Shown here: piece after piece, positions 1 to 8,069 of the stretch
Layout: the number at the start of each line of letters is the position of its first letter
How positions within the stretch are numbered: position 1 is the first letter of the stretch
Assembly: GCF_003428165.1 (NCBI RefSeq)
Contig: NZ_QLIQ01000003.1
Span: 1 to 64,000, forward strand
Length of the DNA stretch: 64,000 bases
Reading direction: 5' to 3'
Origin: Cysteiniphilum litorale
Lineage (GTDB): Bacteria > Pseudomonadota > Gammaproteobacteria > Francisellales > Francisellaceae
Notes under the pieces: generated by a model
Databases searched by the model: none
Told to the model about the DNA's origin: nothing
What the model saw: only the letters and a program-made list of their open reading frames with translations
Translations under genes and position numbers: made by a program

Positions 1-59
1 GTTCCTGATAACATTTTTTTAACCGCATCCGCTTTAAAAGCATCATTATAACTTCCCAT
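1..59 (-). CDS. Transposase OrfA-like protein, N-terminal fragment
   Basis: An ATG at 59 (minus strand) is preceded by GGAGAAATT, a clear ribosome binding site. The reading frame MGSYNDAFKADAVKKMLSG runs open to the window edge. A short start of this kind (a Y..F/K-A-AV..ML pattern) is typical of the helix-turn-helix OrfA of IS3-type elements, which binds the inverted repeats. Only 19 residues are visible, so the family is not certain. The gene reads away from the transporter remnant at 126-662. Confidence 0.5.
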   Translation of the reverse strand, partial: MGSYNDAFKADAVKKMLSG

Positions 60-120
60 AATTTCTCCAGTAATTATCGCCCTGATTAAAAATTAACTAC
101 AGGCGACAACTATCCTGACA
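1..120 (-). mobile_element. End of an insertion sequence (IS3-like), cut by the window edge
   Basis: Read on the minus strand from about position 120, the DNA begins TGTCAGGATAGTTGTCGCC, which looks like a terminal inverted repeat starting with TG. About 60 nt later comes a transposase start codon with a good ribosome binding site. The plus-strand side continues directly into a transporter remnant whose N-terminal half is missing, as expected if the element inserted into that gene. The other end lies outside the window, so neither the paired repeat nor a target duplication can be seen. IS3 family is a guess from the style of the first transposase residues. Confidence 0.55.
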
Positions 121-125
121 CATAG

Positions 126-662
126 GGATCCTTATGCTTTGCTTTTTATATTCAAGTGATCATGACCAATATTAAACCGCTCTTAACCACAGATCTTGGC
201 ATTAGTATCATTAGCTATAACATTATTTTAGTCTTGATTACTAGCTGCTATATCGTAGGCATTTTGTGTTTTCGCCGTTTAGCGCATCTTAGCCATCGTG
301 CGCAGTATCGCATTAGTGCTTTATGCTGTTTCGCAGTGATGACAGTGCTGTTTGGTCTTTTACCTCTTACATTATTAAATACCCTCATATGCATTACGCT
401 ACTATGCTTTTGTGCTGGATTTTTCGTCCCACTATCAACGGGCTCTGCCATGCAGCATATTCAAAAAGCACATGGTTCAGCTGCGGCAACGATTTCATTT
501 GCCGTCACCTTTACCATTTCCATCTGGACTTATGTGCAAGCACATAGCCATTTTTCCACCTACCACTTTATGCTATTTGCTTTATGGGTAACCCTTATTG
601 CTTCAAGCTTATTATCAATAATTATTCTCAATGTGAAAAACACCACAATGCCGACAGCCTAA
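126..662 (+). pseudogene. MFS transporter, C-terminal remnant truncated by an IS
   Basis: This frame opens right after an in-frame TAG at 123-125, next to the IS end. The longest start is GTG at 156 (ATG at 162), giving 168 residues. It has five hydrophobic segments separated by short loops, matching the last five or so helices of a 12-helix major facilitator. The stretch FVPLSTGSAMQHIQ followed by a Gly/Ala-rich helix resembles the Bcr/CflA drug-resistance subgroup. No N-terminal half is present and no good ribosome binding site precedes the GTG. Most likely a non-functional remnant. Confidence 0.6.
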
Positions 663-729
663 TCGACAATGCTCAAAGGCTTGTGCTAAGATACACGCAA
701 CTTTTTTAAGAAAATTTCATAATCAAGAT

Positions 730-966
730 ATGACAGATAAAGAAAAAGAGATTGAACGTCAAAGCAATATGACGCATAAAGAATTGTTCAAACTAAATGG
801 CGCTAAAGCTGCGATACGCTCAGTGATCTTTATTTTGATTTTTGCCGTATTTTTGTACGCAGTTACCGGCGATATGCTATCCCCCGAACTTGCTGTGATT
901 TTCTTTTTAATCGATGCAAGTCTAAACACCTTTCGTTACAAATGGTTCAAATCACTGAGAAAATAA
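730..966 (+). CDS. Small membrane protein of unknown function (78 aa)
   Basis: The protein starts with a charged, Lys/Glu-rich cytoplasmic segment (residues 1-30). Two hydrophobic stretches follow, at about 31-48 and 52-66, and a basic tail ending FKSLRK. I do not recognise a family. It sits alone, 67 bp after the transporter remnant and 30 bp before the convergent end of ppa. Codon use looks like its neighbours. It could be a genuine small inner-membrane protein. Confidence 0.55.
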   Translation: MTDKEKEIERQSNMTHKELFKLNGAKAAIRSVIFILIFAVFLYAVTGDMLSPELAVIFFLIDASLNTFRYKWFKSLRK

Positions 967-995
967 GAAACAAAAAATAAAAAATCAGAAAACTA

Positions 996-1520
996 TTACG
1001 CCTTATAGCGCTCGATGCTTGCTTGAATATCTGCTTTAGCTGCTTCAGATCCAGCAAAGCCATCGACTTTAACCCACTTGTTTGGCTCAAGATCTTTGTA
1101 GTGCTCAAAGAAGTGCTTGATTTGATCTAACAACAACTTTGGTAAATCATCAATTTCTTTCACGTCATCATAAATCTTGGTGAGTTTGCTTGTAGGTACT
1201 GCAATGATCTTAGCATCGATGCCTGATTCATCTGTCATCTTAAGCACACCGACTGGACGACAATTGATAATCACACCTGGGCGCAATGCCACAGGTGCTA
1301 CAACCAATACATCCACTGGATCACCATCTTCTGATAATGTGTTTGGCACAAAACCATAGTTACATGGATACTGCATGGTTGTTGACATAAATCGATCAAC
1401 GATCAGCATATTGGCATCTTTGTCAAACTCATATTTGACAGGCTCATTGTGCGCTGGAATTTCGATCACGACATTGACATCATTTGGCGCATCTTTGCCG
1501 ACTTTAATATTAGAAAGCAT
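996..1520 (-). CDS. ppa: Inorganic pyrophosphatase
   Basis: Cytoplasmic family I inorganic pyrophosphatase, which hydrolyses the PPi released by biosynthesis and so drives nucleotide, tRNA-charging and polymerase reactions. The 174 residues match the usual bacterial length of about 175. The signature DGDPVDVLV (residues 66-74) carries the metal-binding aspartates, and the N-terminal [16 protein letters not shown] and NYGFVPNT segments are conserved. The start ATG at 1520 has an AAGGG ribosome binding site six bases upstream. It appears monocistronic. Confidence 0.95.
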   Translation of the reverse strand: MLSNIKVGKDAPNDVNVVIEIPAHNEPVKYEFDKDANMLIVDRFMSTTMQYPCNYGFVPNTLSEDGDPVDVLVVAPVALRPGVIINCRPVGVLKMTDESGIDAKIIAVPTSKLTKIYDDVKEIDDLPKLLLDQIKHFFEHYKDLEPNKWVKVDGFAGSEAAKADIQASIERYKA

Positions 1521-1626
1521 ATTTACCCTTAATCATTTGTTTTTCTGGTTAAATGAACTGGGTTATTCTCTTTCATTTGTTATAATTATTCAACCCATTT
1601 AATCGACAAATCAAAGCAAAGCGAAT

Positions 1627-2427
1627 ATGACATATCTTATTTTATTATTGATATTTTCCGGCTGTTTAACAGGTATTCTTGCAGGTCTTTTAGGTATTGG
1701 CGGTGGGCTTATTATCGTTCCTGTGCTTGCCTTTGTATTCCACCAACTACCAGAAACCACAAGTGCTTATATGCAGTTTGCTGCTGGCACCTCACTCGGG
1801 ATTATGATTTTTACCGCCCTTTCTTCAGTGCCCCATAAACTGCGTGCACGTGAGGTCAGTTTTGATATTGCCATCAAAATGTTGCCATGGATTGTCAACA
1901 TGAATATTGTTGGCGCGGATATTGCCCACTTTCTTAGCTCACGACTTTTGGGACTTTTGTTTGCCTTATTAATGCTTTTTATGTTTTTACGCATGTTATT
2001 TCAATCAAGTCATGCCATTGATAAACCAAAACGCAGTGGCAAACGCAAAAGTGCTTTTTGGGGCAGTGTCGTTGGTATTAAATCTGGATTTTTTGGTATT
2101 GGTGGTGGCATTATCACCATTCCCTATATCAATTCATTAGGTTACTCGATTCGTATTGCTATTGGCACATCGAGTCTTTTTACACTCATCATTGCAATAA
2201 CAGGCAGCATTACCTTTATCGTAACGGGCTTGATGGATCATATTGAATTTAGTTGGAGTCTAGGTTATTTATATCTACCGGCAATTCTTTGTGTCGTACC
2301 CAGTAGCATGATATTCTCAAAAATAGGCGCTAAGCTCTCAAGCAAAACGCCACCTAAAGTGCTTAAAGTAATTTTCCTTGCTTTACTTTTGGTTGTTTCA
2401 ATTAAGATGTTGTTTTTGGCGATTTAA
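1627..2427 (+). CDS. TSUP (TauE/SafE) family permease
   Basis: A 266-residue integral membrane protein with about eight hydrophobic segments. It contains the duplicated Gly-rich motif typical of the TauE/SafE family: LAGLLGIGGGLIIVP near residue 20 and KSGFFGIGGGIITIP near residue 155. Known members export sulfite, sulfoacetate or other organosulfur anions. Substrate cannot be told from sequence and no sulfur-metabolism neighbour helps. It is transcribed alone, divergent from ppa. Confidence 0.85.
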   Translation: MTYLILLLIFSGCLTGILAGLLGIGGGLIIVPVLAFVFHQLPETTSAYMQFAAGTSLGIMIFTALSSVPHKLRAREVSFDIAIKMLPWIVNMNIVGADIAHFLSSRLLGLLFALLMLFMFLRMLFQSSHAIDKPKRSGKRKSAFWGSVVGIKSGFFGIGGGIITIPYINSLGYSIRIAIGTSSLFTLIIAITGSITFIVTGLMDHIEFSWSLGYLYLPAILCVVPSSMIFSKIGAKLSSKTPPKVLKVIFLALLLVVSIKMLFLAI

Positions 2428-2644
2428 GTCGTTAAATTGATTTTTAATTACCCCTCACCCGTGCAGCAAAAGCTGCACGAGCAATCCCACAAGGGGAGAG
2501 GTAAATAATAGAGTAATGCATTTTCTATCATTACCATATGTATCAATTTTGTTACACAGCGTTACCTTGCTGAAACTGTCTATTTATAAATCTTTGTCTA
2601 TACTGCATTTGCCCCCACGATAAACTCTCAACAAGGAGAACACT
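2428..2644. other. Intergenic region with repeat copy A and a possible promoter
   Basis: This stretch holds one full copy of the 52-bp palindromic repeat (2451-2502). Downstream is AT-rich DNA with a TATACT box at 2599-2604 that could serve as the -10 of the small gene at 2645. No convincing -35 element is seen at the right distance. Confidence 0.5.
2451..2502 (+). repeat. 52-bp palindromic repeat, copy A
   Basis: Begins CCCCTCACCC and ends AAGGGGAGAGGT. The interior hairpin is GTGCAGC-aaaa-GCTGCAC. The second conserved hairpin is degenerate here: 'gagcaatcccac' replaces the usual 'gacctctcccgc'. Flanking TTA and TAA extend the terminal complementarity. Same orientation as copies B and D. 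Confidence 0.85.
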
Positions 2645-2758
2645 ATGCAAAATTTAGATAACAACACTAAAAAAGCAAAGACCCCAGCTTGGAAAAGAGC
2701 ATTAACAGCTTATGTTTCATTTTGTGACTTACAAGCACGTGTACGTGATCAATACTAA
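2645..2758 (+). CDS. 37-residue small protein with a strong ribosome binding site
   Basis: An ATG at 2645 is preceded by AAGGAG at ideal spacing and followed by a 37-codon frame ending TAA. The peptide has a Lys/Asn-rich start (MQNLDNNTKKAKT) and an amphipathic, aromatic C-terminal part (PAWKRALTAYVSF then CDLQARVRDQY). It has no signal peptide and no family I recognise. The strong ribosome binding site, the plausible upstream -10 box and the lack of an overlapping gene support real translation. It stands between two repeat copies. Confidence 0.55.
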   Translation: MQNLDNNTKKAKTPAWKRALTAYVSFCDLQARVRDQY

Positions 2759-2784
2759 TCAATGACAAAAAAGTACACTTTTTT

Positions 2785-2826
2785 ACCTCGCCCCTTGCGG
2801 AGTTGCTTGTACTGAACGAGCAAGGA
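2785..2826 (-). repeat. Degenerate half copy of the 52-bp repeat (copy F)
   Basis: ACCTCGCCCCTTGCGG at 2785-2800 matches the terminal arm of the repeat family (ACCTCTCCCCTTGCGG) with one change. It is followed by its own small stem, TTGCTTG ... CGAGCAA with one mismatch. The CCCCTCACCC end is missing. It lies between the 37-aa gene and the 3' end of rnhB. Confidence 0.5.
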
Positions 2827-2857
2827 TGATTCAAATTACTTTCCGTTTACTTCCTAA

Positions 2858-3430
2858 TCAAGAATATTGAAGCTTAAGACATCTTGCCACCGGTGCGAAG
2901 CTCTTGCGATACATATCCAGCACCCCATACTTTTCTAGTAATTCCAAATGCAATTTGGTTGGATAGCCTTTATGTTTAGCAAACTGATAGGCTGGATACT
3001 CATGATCTAATTCAATCATTTGACGGTCTCGATAGACTTTAGCGAGAATCGATGCCGCACTTATCTCTTGTACTTTACTGTCCCCTTTGATAATCGCCTC
3101 TGCCTCAAAATCCCAAAGTGGCAAACGATTACCATCGACAAGCACTTTATCAAAGGCAATCTCAAGCTTAGCGACTGCGCGATGCATCGCTAATAGACTT
3201 GCTTGTAAAATATTATACTGATCAATCTCTTTAGCGCTACACTCAGCAATTGCATAAGCCTTTGCTTTATCGGTAATCTCAGTGAAAAGTGCTTCACGTT
3301 TTTTCTCGGTTAACTTCTTTGAATCCATCAATCCCGCAATTGGTTTATCTGGATCTAAAATAACAGCCGCTGCAACCACCGAACCAACCAACGGTCCACG
3401 CCCTGCTTCATCAACACCTACGATTATCAT
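2858..3430 (-). CDS. rnhB: Ribonuclease HII
   Basis: Cleaves the RNA strand of RNA-DNA hybrids and initiates removal of single ribonucleotides misincorporated in DNA. The 190-residue protein starts [16 protein letters not shown], containing the first catalytic Asp-Glu pair (residues 7-8). VLVDGNRLP supplies the next Asp (about residue 97) and [13 protein letters not shown] the later active-site region with the final Asp. Its ATG follows directly on the trmJ stop codon with no spacer, so the two are probably cotranscribed and translationally coupled. Confidence 0.95.
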   Translation of the reverse strand: MIIVGVDEAGRGPLVGSVVAAAVILDPDKPIAGLMDSKKLTEKKREALFTEITDKAKAYAIAECSAKEIDQYNILQASLLAMHRAVAKLEIAFDKVLVDGNRLPLWDFEAEAIIKGDSKVQEISAASILAKVYRDRQMIELDHEYPAYQFAKHKGYPTKLHLELLEKYGVLDMYRKSFAPVARCLKLQYS

Positions 3431-4186
3431 TTAACTATCCTTTGTCTCATTGCTACTTTGATTCCTTTGATCTATTTGCCCCAAAAACCCTCGCAGAATA
3501 TTTATCTCTTGAGATTCAAGTTGTGCTCGTTGAAATAATCGCTTTAATTTATCGACAACATGCCCTGGCTTATCAGGATTTAAAAAGCCAACAACTTGCA
3601 TTTTGTGTGCCAACTCATCATAAAAACTTTGAACTTCTTTGGCAGAGGCTTTTTCACGAACATGGTTTTGTGTTGGCAAGGCTTCCACCTCATTATGCGA
3701 TAAATACTGTTTAAAGACTTCATAGGCAACGATTTGCACCGCTTGCGCCAAGTTTAATGAGGTGTATCCTTCATTGCTTGGAATAAATGCATGATAATGG
3801 CACATCAGAAGCTCTTCATTAAAAAGTCCCGTGCGCTCACGCCCAAAAATAATCGCCACATTAAGACCTTTGCTCACATGCGCCATTGCCTGTTGTGCTG
3901 CATCTTCAACACTTAACATCGGTAAATCCATGCGTCGTGTTCTGGCACTGGTACCAATCACCAGATCCACCCCTTCAAGTGCTTCCAGAAGCGTTGGTAC
4001 AATCTTGGCATTGTTAACAACATCAGTGGCATGCGCCGCTGTTGCCATGGTTTGCTCATCTGGCAACTGCTTTGGATTTACCAAATAAAGCTCAGTTAAC
4101 TGCATATTAAGCATGGCACGAGCACTTGAGCCAATATTACCAGGATGTGAGGTCTCAACGAGAATAATCCGAATTTTATTTAACAT
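3431..4186 (-). CDS. trmJ: tRNA (cytidine/uridine-2'-O-)-methyltransferase TrmJ
   Basis: SPOUT-class methyltransferase that 2'-O-methylates position 32 of the tRNA anticodon loop using S-adenosylmethionine. The N-terminal IRIILVETSHPGNIGSSARA, the central IIFGRERTGLFNEE and the knot motif IPSNEGYTSLNLAQAVQIV are diagnostic. The frame is open to 4279, but the ATG at 4186 gives 251 residues and a family-like start (MLNKIRIILVE). The upstream extension overlaps the divergent suhB start and looks unrelated to the family. Its stop codon abuts rnhB. Confidence 0.9.
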   Translation of the reverse strand: MLNKIRIILVETSHPGNIGSSARAMLNMQLTELYLVNPKQLPDEQTMATAAHATDVVNNAKIVPTLLEALEGVDLVIGTSARTRRMDLPMLSVEDAAQQAMAHVSKGLNVAIIFGRERTGLFNEELLMCHYHAFIPSNEGYTSLNLAQAVQIVAYEVFKQYLSHNEVEALPTQNHVREKASAKEVQSFYDELAHKMQVVGFLNPDKPGHVVDKLKRLFQRAQLESQEINILRGFLGQIDQRNQSSNETKDS

Positions 4187-4273
4187 CTTTGAAATAGAAA
4201 CTATCACCTTAATACTAAATCGGGTATTATACACAACTAATTTTTTATTCGGGTAAAAGCTAAGGTATTTTTC

Positions 4274-5080
4274 ATGCATCCAATGATGAATGTTGCAGTT
4301 AAAGCTGCACGTAAAGCAGGTCGTATGATCTTAAATGCAAGTGAAAACATGCAAAACGTTAAGGTTGAAACAAAGTCTCCTAATAACTATGTCACCAATG
4401 TCGATGTTGATGTTGAAAAGGCAATTATTGATATTTTGCAACGTGCGTTTCCAGATCAGTATTATATTACTGAGGAATCAGGTGAGTTTGGCAATGAAGA
4501 TAGTGATCACACATGGATCATTGACCCGATTGATGGCACAAACAACTTTATTCACGGCATCCCACATCACTGTGTCTCGATTGCGATGCAATTTCGTGGC
4601 AAAACAGAGCTTGCGGTGATTTATAACCCTTATTTAGATCAATTATTTACGGCAACCAAAGGTTCAGGTGCGCAGTTAAATGGTCAGCGAATCCGTGTTG
4701 CCAATCGCAAAGATTTCTCAGGCTGCTTGTTTTCAGGCGCTTTGAAATTCAGCAAAAAAGTCTTTGAGCACACTTATCCTGAAGCCGTACTTGATCTACA
4801 TAAAGAGATTTCCGGTCTTCGCTATTCTGGCTCATTAGCACTTGATATGTGCTATGTTGCTGCCGGCTACTTAGATGCTGTTTGGACATCAAGAGATGCC
4901 AAAATCTGGGATACTGCCGGAGCTGCCCTTATGATTAAAGAAGCCGGTGGTATGTTATGTGGATTAGATGGCGGTGTTACCTTCCTTGAAGATGGACGTC
5001 TCATCGGTGGCAATCCGCGTATCGTAGCTAAACTGACCAAGTTTTTAACACCTCATTTGGTACCTGCTGAAAAAGCTTAA
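4274..5080 (+). CDS. suhB: Inositol-1-monophosphatase family protein SuhB
   Basis: A Mg-dependent, Li-sensitive phosphatase of the IMPase fold. In E. coli SuhB also joins rRNA antitermination complexes. The length (268) equals that family. Metal and phosphate ligands are visible: ITEESGEFG (about residue 66), WIIDPIDGTNNFIHGIP (about 83-99) and the C-terminal WDTAGAALMIKEAGG (about 212-226). It starts at an ATG behind AAGG, is divergent from trmJ across about 87 bp, and lies 14 bp before rsmB. Confidence 0.93.
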   Translation: MHPMMNVAVKAARKAGRMILNASENMQNVKVETKSPNNYVTNVDVDVEKAIIDILQRAFPDQYYITEESGEFGNEDSDHTWIIDPIDGTNNFIHGIPHHCVSIAMQFRGKTELAVIYNPYLDQLFTATKGSGAQLNGQRIRVANRKDFSGCLFSGALKFSKKVFEHTYPEAVLDLHKEISGLRYSGSLALDMCYVAAGYLDAVWTSRDAKIWDTAGAALMIKEAGGMLCGLDGGVTFLEDGRLIGGNPRIVAKLTKFLTPHLVPAEKA

Positions 5081-5094
5081 TCTAAATCCAAGCA

Positions 5095-6381
5095 ATGAAA
5101 ACATTAACCAATCCACGCGCTATCGCGTGTTCTATTATTCATCAAATCACTCAACATAAAGACAGCTTAGCGTCTTTAGATACCACACTTCAACATTATC
5201 CACTGACGGAGCAAAATCGCCGTTTAGTCTATCTGTTATGCTATGGTGTGTTTCGCCATTTTTTTTACCTTGAGCATATTTTCAACCGGCAAGCCGAAGG
5301 CAAAACCAAACCAAAAGTGCGACTATTAGCAATGATTGGTTTATATCAGATTATCTTTATGCATAAACCAGTGCATGCCTGTATTAATGAAACCGTTAAT
5401 GCCTGTGATGAATTAAATATTAATCATTCTAAATCATTTATTAATGCCTTATTACGTCAGATTGATAAAGCAATGCTGCCCACCAGTGATCACTTTAAAG
5501 AACTACCTGATTGGTTATATGGCAAGCTTAAGAAACACTACTCTCATGCGCTTGATAGCATCATTACAAACAGTAATATCCAGCCGCCTGTTTTTCTGCG
5601 TCTTAATCAACAGCAAAATCCCGAGAAATTTCTAAAGGCACTTAAAGAAAATAATATTAGTTACAAAGCAAAAACCATTGATAGTTGTATTCAACTAAAT
5701 GAAGCACAGAGCATCCAGGAATTACCTTTGTTTTCTCAAGGGTTCTTCAGCGTTCAGGATCAATCGGCTCAATTAGCCGCACATATCTTAGCGCCACAAA
5801 CACGAGAGAAAATTCTTGATGCCTGTGCCGCACCTGGTGGCAAAAGCGCGCATCTGTTAGAGCTCTGTCCTGATATTGAGCTAACCATTATGGATAATAA
5901 TGCCAAGCGTTTTGAACGCATTAAAGAGAATCTCGCGCGTTTACAGTTAAATGAGCTTGATATTCACCTTGCAATTCATGACGCCACAGCACCACTTAAA
6001 GAGGATATTTTATTTGACAAAATATTGATTGATGCACCGTGCAGTGCCACAGGTGTGATTCGGCGCAATCCAGATATCAAAGTGCTACGCACGCCTGATG
6101 AGATCAAAGAGATTGTACACATACAACAGCGTATCTTGCATAATCTTGTGAGTTATCTCAAACCTAATGGTTTACTTCTTTATGCTACTTGCTCTATTTT
6201 GCCTGAGGAAAATGACAAACAAATGGCAAATTTTCTGCAAACACATTCTGAGTTTAGTGTTATTGATATTCCAATGCTGGATAACAGACTCAAACAAGTC
6301 CATGGTTACCAGATTTTGCCTACTGAAGATGGAGGCGATGGATTCTACTATTGTCTATTACAAAAAATGAGGGAGACATAA
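5095..6381 (+). CDS. rsmB: 16S rRNA (cytosine(967)-C(5))-methyltransferase
   Basis: Adds the m5C967 mark to 16S rRNA. The N-terminal NusB-like RNA-binding domain (about residues 1-140) is followed by a Rossmann methyltransferase domain. The SAM-binding motif ILDACAAPGGKSAHLLEL (about 241-258), the motif IV catalytic segment DAPCSATGVIRRNPD and the motif VI segment YATCSILPEEND carry the two cysteines expected for RNA m5C enzymes. Length 428 matches E. coli RsmB. Its TAA overlaps the next ATG (TAATG), indicating coupling to the transporter downstream. Confidence 0.95.
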   Translation: MKTLTNPRAIACSIIHQITQHKDSLASLDTTLQHYPLTEQNRRLVYLLCYGVFRHFFYLEHIFNRQAEGKTKPKVRLLAMIGLYQIIFMHKPVHACINETVNACDELNINHSKSFINALLRQIDKAMLPTSDHFKELPDWLYGKLKKHYSHALDSIITNSNIQPPVFLRLNQQQNPEKFLKALKENNISYKAKTIDSCIQLNEAQSIQELPLFSQGFFSVQDQSAQLAAHILAPQTREKILDACAAPGGKSAHLLELCPDIELTIMDNNAKRFERIKENLARLQLNELDIHLAIHDATAPLKEDILFDKILIDAPCSATGVIRRNPDIKVLRTPDEIKEIVHIQQRILHNLVSYLKPNGLLLYATCSILPEENDKQMANFLQTHSEFSVIDIPMLDNRLKQVHGYQILPTEDGGDGFYYCLLQKMRET

Positions 6382-7070
6382 TGATGACAACAGCAACAAA
6401 ACAACATTTCTTACAAGGTGATAAGCGTGTCAATAAACATGTTATTATTTTGTTAATCCTATCAATGATCGTTATTTGCGCGATGACTTCTTCAGCAATC
6501 ACTGCTACGAAACCTGTTCATTTAGGACTCAGCTTTCCTTTTTCAAATATTATTTTTGCCCTTTTCACTTTCCCCATCATTGACGCAGTTTGTGAGTTAT
6601 ATGGTAAAAAGAAAGCCTATTTCATCTCAATCCTTGGGGTAATCAGTCAGGTAATTTTCGTACTGATTATTGAGCTTTCAGTCGTTATGCCACATACTAC
6701 AGGCTGGCATGATCAAAGCGTTTACGCCCATGTTTTAGCCAAAAGCAACCTTGTGATTTTGGGCACGGTGATTGGTTTTGTTATTTCACAATTTCTTGAT
6801 GTTTTTATCTTTCAGACAATCAAAGACCTATCTAAAGGACGTTTTTTATGGTTACGTTCAGGGTTTTCAAGCATTTTAGGTCAATTGATTGATTCCGTGA
6901 TTTTCATTTCTATCGTTTTTTGGTCTTTTCCCGATAAAACCACATTAATCCTTGGTTCATTTGGCTCTAAAGCCATTTTCTGTATCCTTGCGATTCCTAT
7001 TACTTACGCCATTGTTTATGCAGCAAAATGCTATATAAATTCAACTTACCACAATGAATCCATTAGTTAA
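6381..7070 (+). CDS. yhhQ: Queuosine precursor transporter (YhhQ/VUT family)
   Basis: A 229-residue membrane protein of the DUF165 (Vut_1) family with about six transmembrane segments. E. coli YhhQ imports preQ0/preQ1 for the queuosine tRNA modification. Recognisable segments are FPFSNIIFALFTFPIIDAVCELYGKKKA, the SQFLDVFIFQTIKDLSKGRFLWLR stretch and SSILGQLIDSVIFISI. The chosen ATG overlaps the rsmB stop and has GAGGGA upstream; a longer frame from 6351 lies inside rsmB. Its last 8 nt overlap the convergent lipoprotein gene. Confidence 0.88.
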   Translation: MMTTATKQHFLQGDKRVNKHVIILLILSMIVICAMTSSAITATKPVHLGLSFPFSNIIFALFTFPIIDAVCELYGKKKAYFISILGVISQVIFVLIIELSVVMPHTTGWHDQSVYAHVLAKSNLVILGTVIGFVISQFLDVFIFQTIKDLSKGRFLWLRSGFSSILGQLIDSVIFISIVFWSFPDKTTLILGSFGSKAIFCILAIPITYAIVYAAKCYINSTYHNESIS

Positions 7071-7692
7071 ATTCACTGAGTTTTATATCCTCTATTGCCA
7101 CTAAAGCTTTGGCAATACCAACTAATTTTTTATGCTCATAAATAGGCATATAGATTGGTGCTACAACTTCTGAAGCACTATCATCATATTCAATCTCGCC
7201 ATAACACACCTTGCCTAGTCCATTGTGATAAGCCACTTGCCACCACTTTTCATCGGCTTGATAAAAATCAGTCGTCATATTGGTTTGGCAAACATTCATA
7301 CCCGATAAATCAGTGACAAAAATCTCAACAAAGGCAGGATGCTCTGCCTGAAATTGCTTTAATTTAACCGCGCACGCATTATAAAGTAAAAGCTGAACAT
7401 TATAGGTATCGCGCATTTTTTGCATATTCTGATCAATTGCCTGATAACGCGCTTCTGGTAATGGCGTTTCCTCAGCTAAGCGCTTATTGGCATTCATTAA
7501 TGTTTGCGTAATACGACTATTGGCAAAAAGCGCATTCAATTGCGCTTGACGCACATCTAAATGTGATTTAAGCTCATCTGCGTACTCACCTGTCTCAAGA
7601 TCAGATTTGCTTAGTGTGTCTTTACCTTGATTACCACAGGCTGTCAGTGTCACCAGCATTGCACTTAGAATTAACGCCTTTAACTGCTTCAC
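7063..7692 (-). CDS. Lipoprotein with a PDC/Cache-like sensor domain
   Basis: The N-terminus is a lipoprotein signal (MKQLKALILSAMLVTLTAC with lipobox LTAC, Cys19). The remaining 190 residues resemble a periplasmic PDC/Cache ligand-binding domain: a helical region, then FVTDLSGMNVCQTNMTTDF and YQADEKWWQVAYHNG, then GEIEYDDSA and VAPIYMPIYEHKKLVGIAKA. Unlike most such domains it is not joined to a kinase, GGDEF or chemoreceptor module. The start is GTG with a weak ribosome binding site. It lies 14 nt after the small membrane gene at 7707-7904, probably one operon. The partner is unknown. Confidence 0.7.
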   Translation of the reverse strand: MKQLKALILSAMLVTLTACGNQGKDTLSKSDLETGEYADELKSHLDVRQAQLNALFANSRITQTLMNANKRLAEETPLPEARYQAIDQNMQKMRDTYNVQLLLYNACAVKLKQFQAEHPAFVEIFVTDLSGMNVCQTNMTTDFYQADEKWWQVAYHNGLGKVCYGEIEYDDSASEVVAPIYMPIYEHKKLVGIAKALVAIEDIKLSEFN

Positions 7693-7706
7693 ATGACACC
7701 GATTAA

Positions 7707-7904
7707 TTATAAATCTTCGTGTTCAACGGTATTGCTTTTCTTTGGTGAAAACAAAGATACAATAAATTTAATCACGCGATATACAATCGCCACACCAATC
7801 GCAACCAATAAAATCCAAAATAAAAAGATAAAAACATGATAAAGCACGACCAATGCCGTTAATATCACAAAAATAACCAAGACTTCCTGAATAAATTTTT
7901 CCAT
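7707..7904 (-). CDS. Small membrane protein of unknown function (65 aa)
   Basis: Almost entirely hydrophobic from residue 6 to 52, enough for two membrane passes, with a short charged tail SPKKSNTVEHEDL. The ATG at 7904 has a good AAGGA ribosome binding site. It is followed closely by the sensor-domain lipoprotein, so the two may act together at the envelope. I do not recognise a family. Confidence 0.65.
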   Translation of the reverse strand: MEKFIQEVLVIFVILTALVVLYHVFIFLFWILLVAIGVAIVYRVIKFIVSLFSPKKSNTVEHEDL

Positions 7905-7987
7905 TTTATTTCCTTTTGCTTTTTATTGCTTTTTTCTTTTGCCATTCTCTATGTAATGATTAAGAAATAAGTTGCGTTTTAATTATC

Positions 7988-8039
7988 CCCCTCACCCGCG
8001 CAGCGTAAGCTGCGCGACCTCTCCCTCAAGGGGAGAGGT
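7988..8039 (+). repeat. 52-bp palindromic repeat, copy B
   Basis: A well-preserved member. CCCCTCACCC is followed by the variable hairpin GCGCAGC-gtaa-GCTGCGC and the conserved hairpin CTCTCCC-tcaa-GGGGAGAG. It lies between the tyrS stop and the 65-aa membrane gene. Confidence 0.9.
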
Positions 8040-8069
8040 GATGGCTGGTACAACTTATTTTCATCATTA

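Noticed and set aside
1177-1602. Frames antisense to ppa
   Set aside because: They overlap a certain gene on the other strand and have no translation signals or family resemblance.
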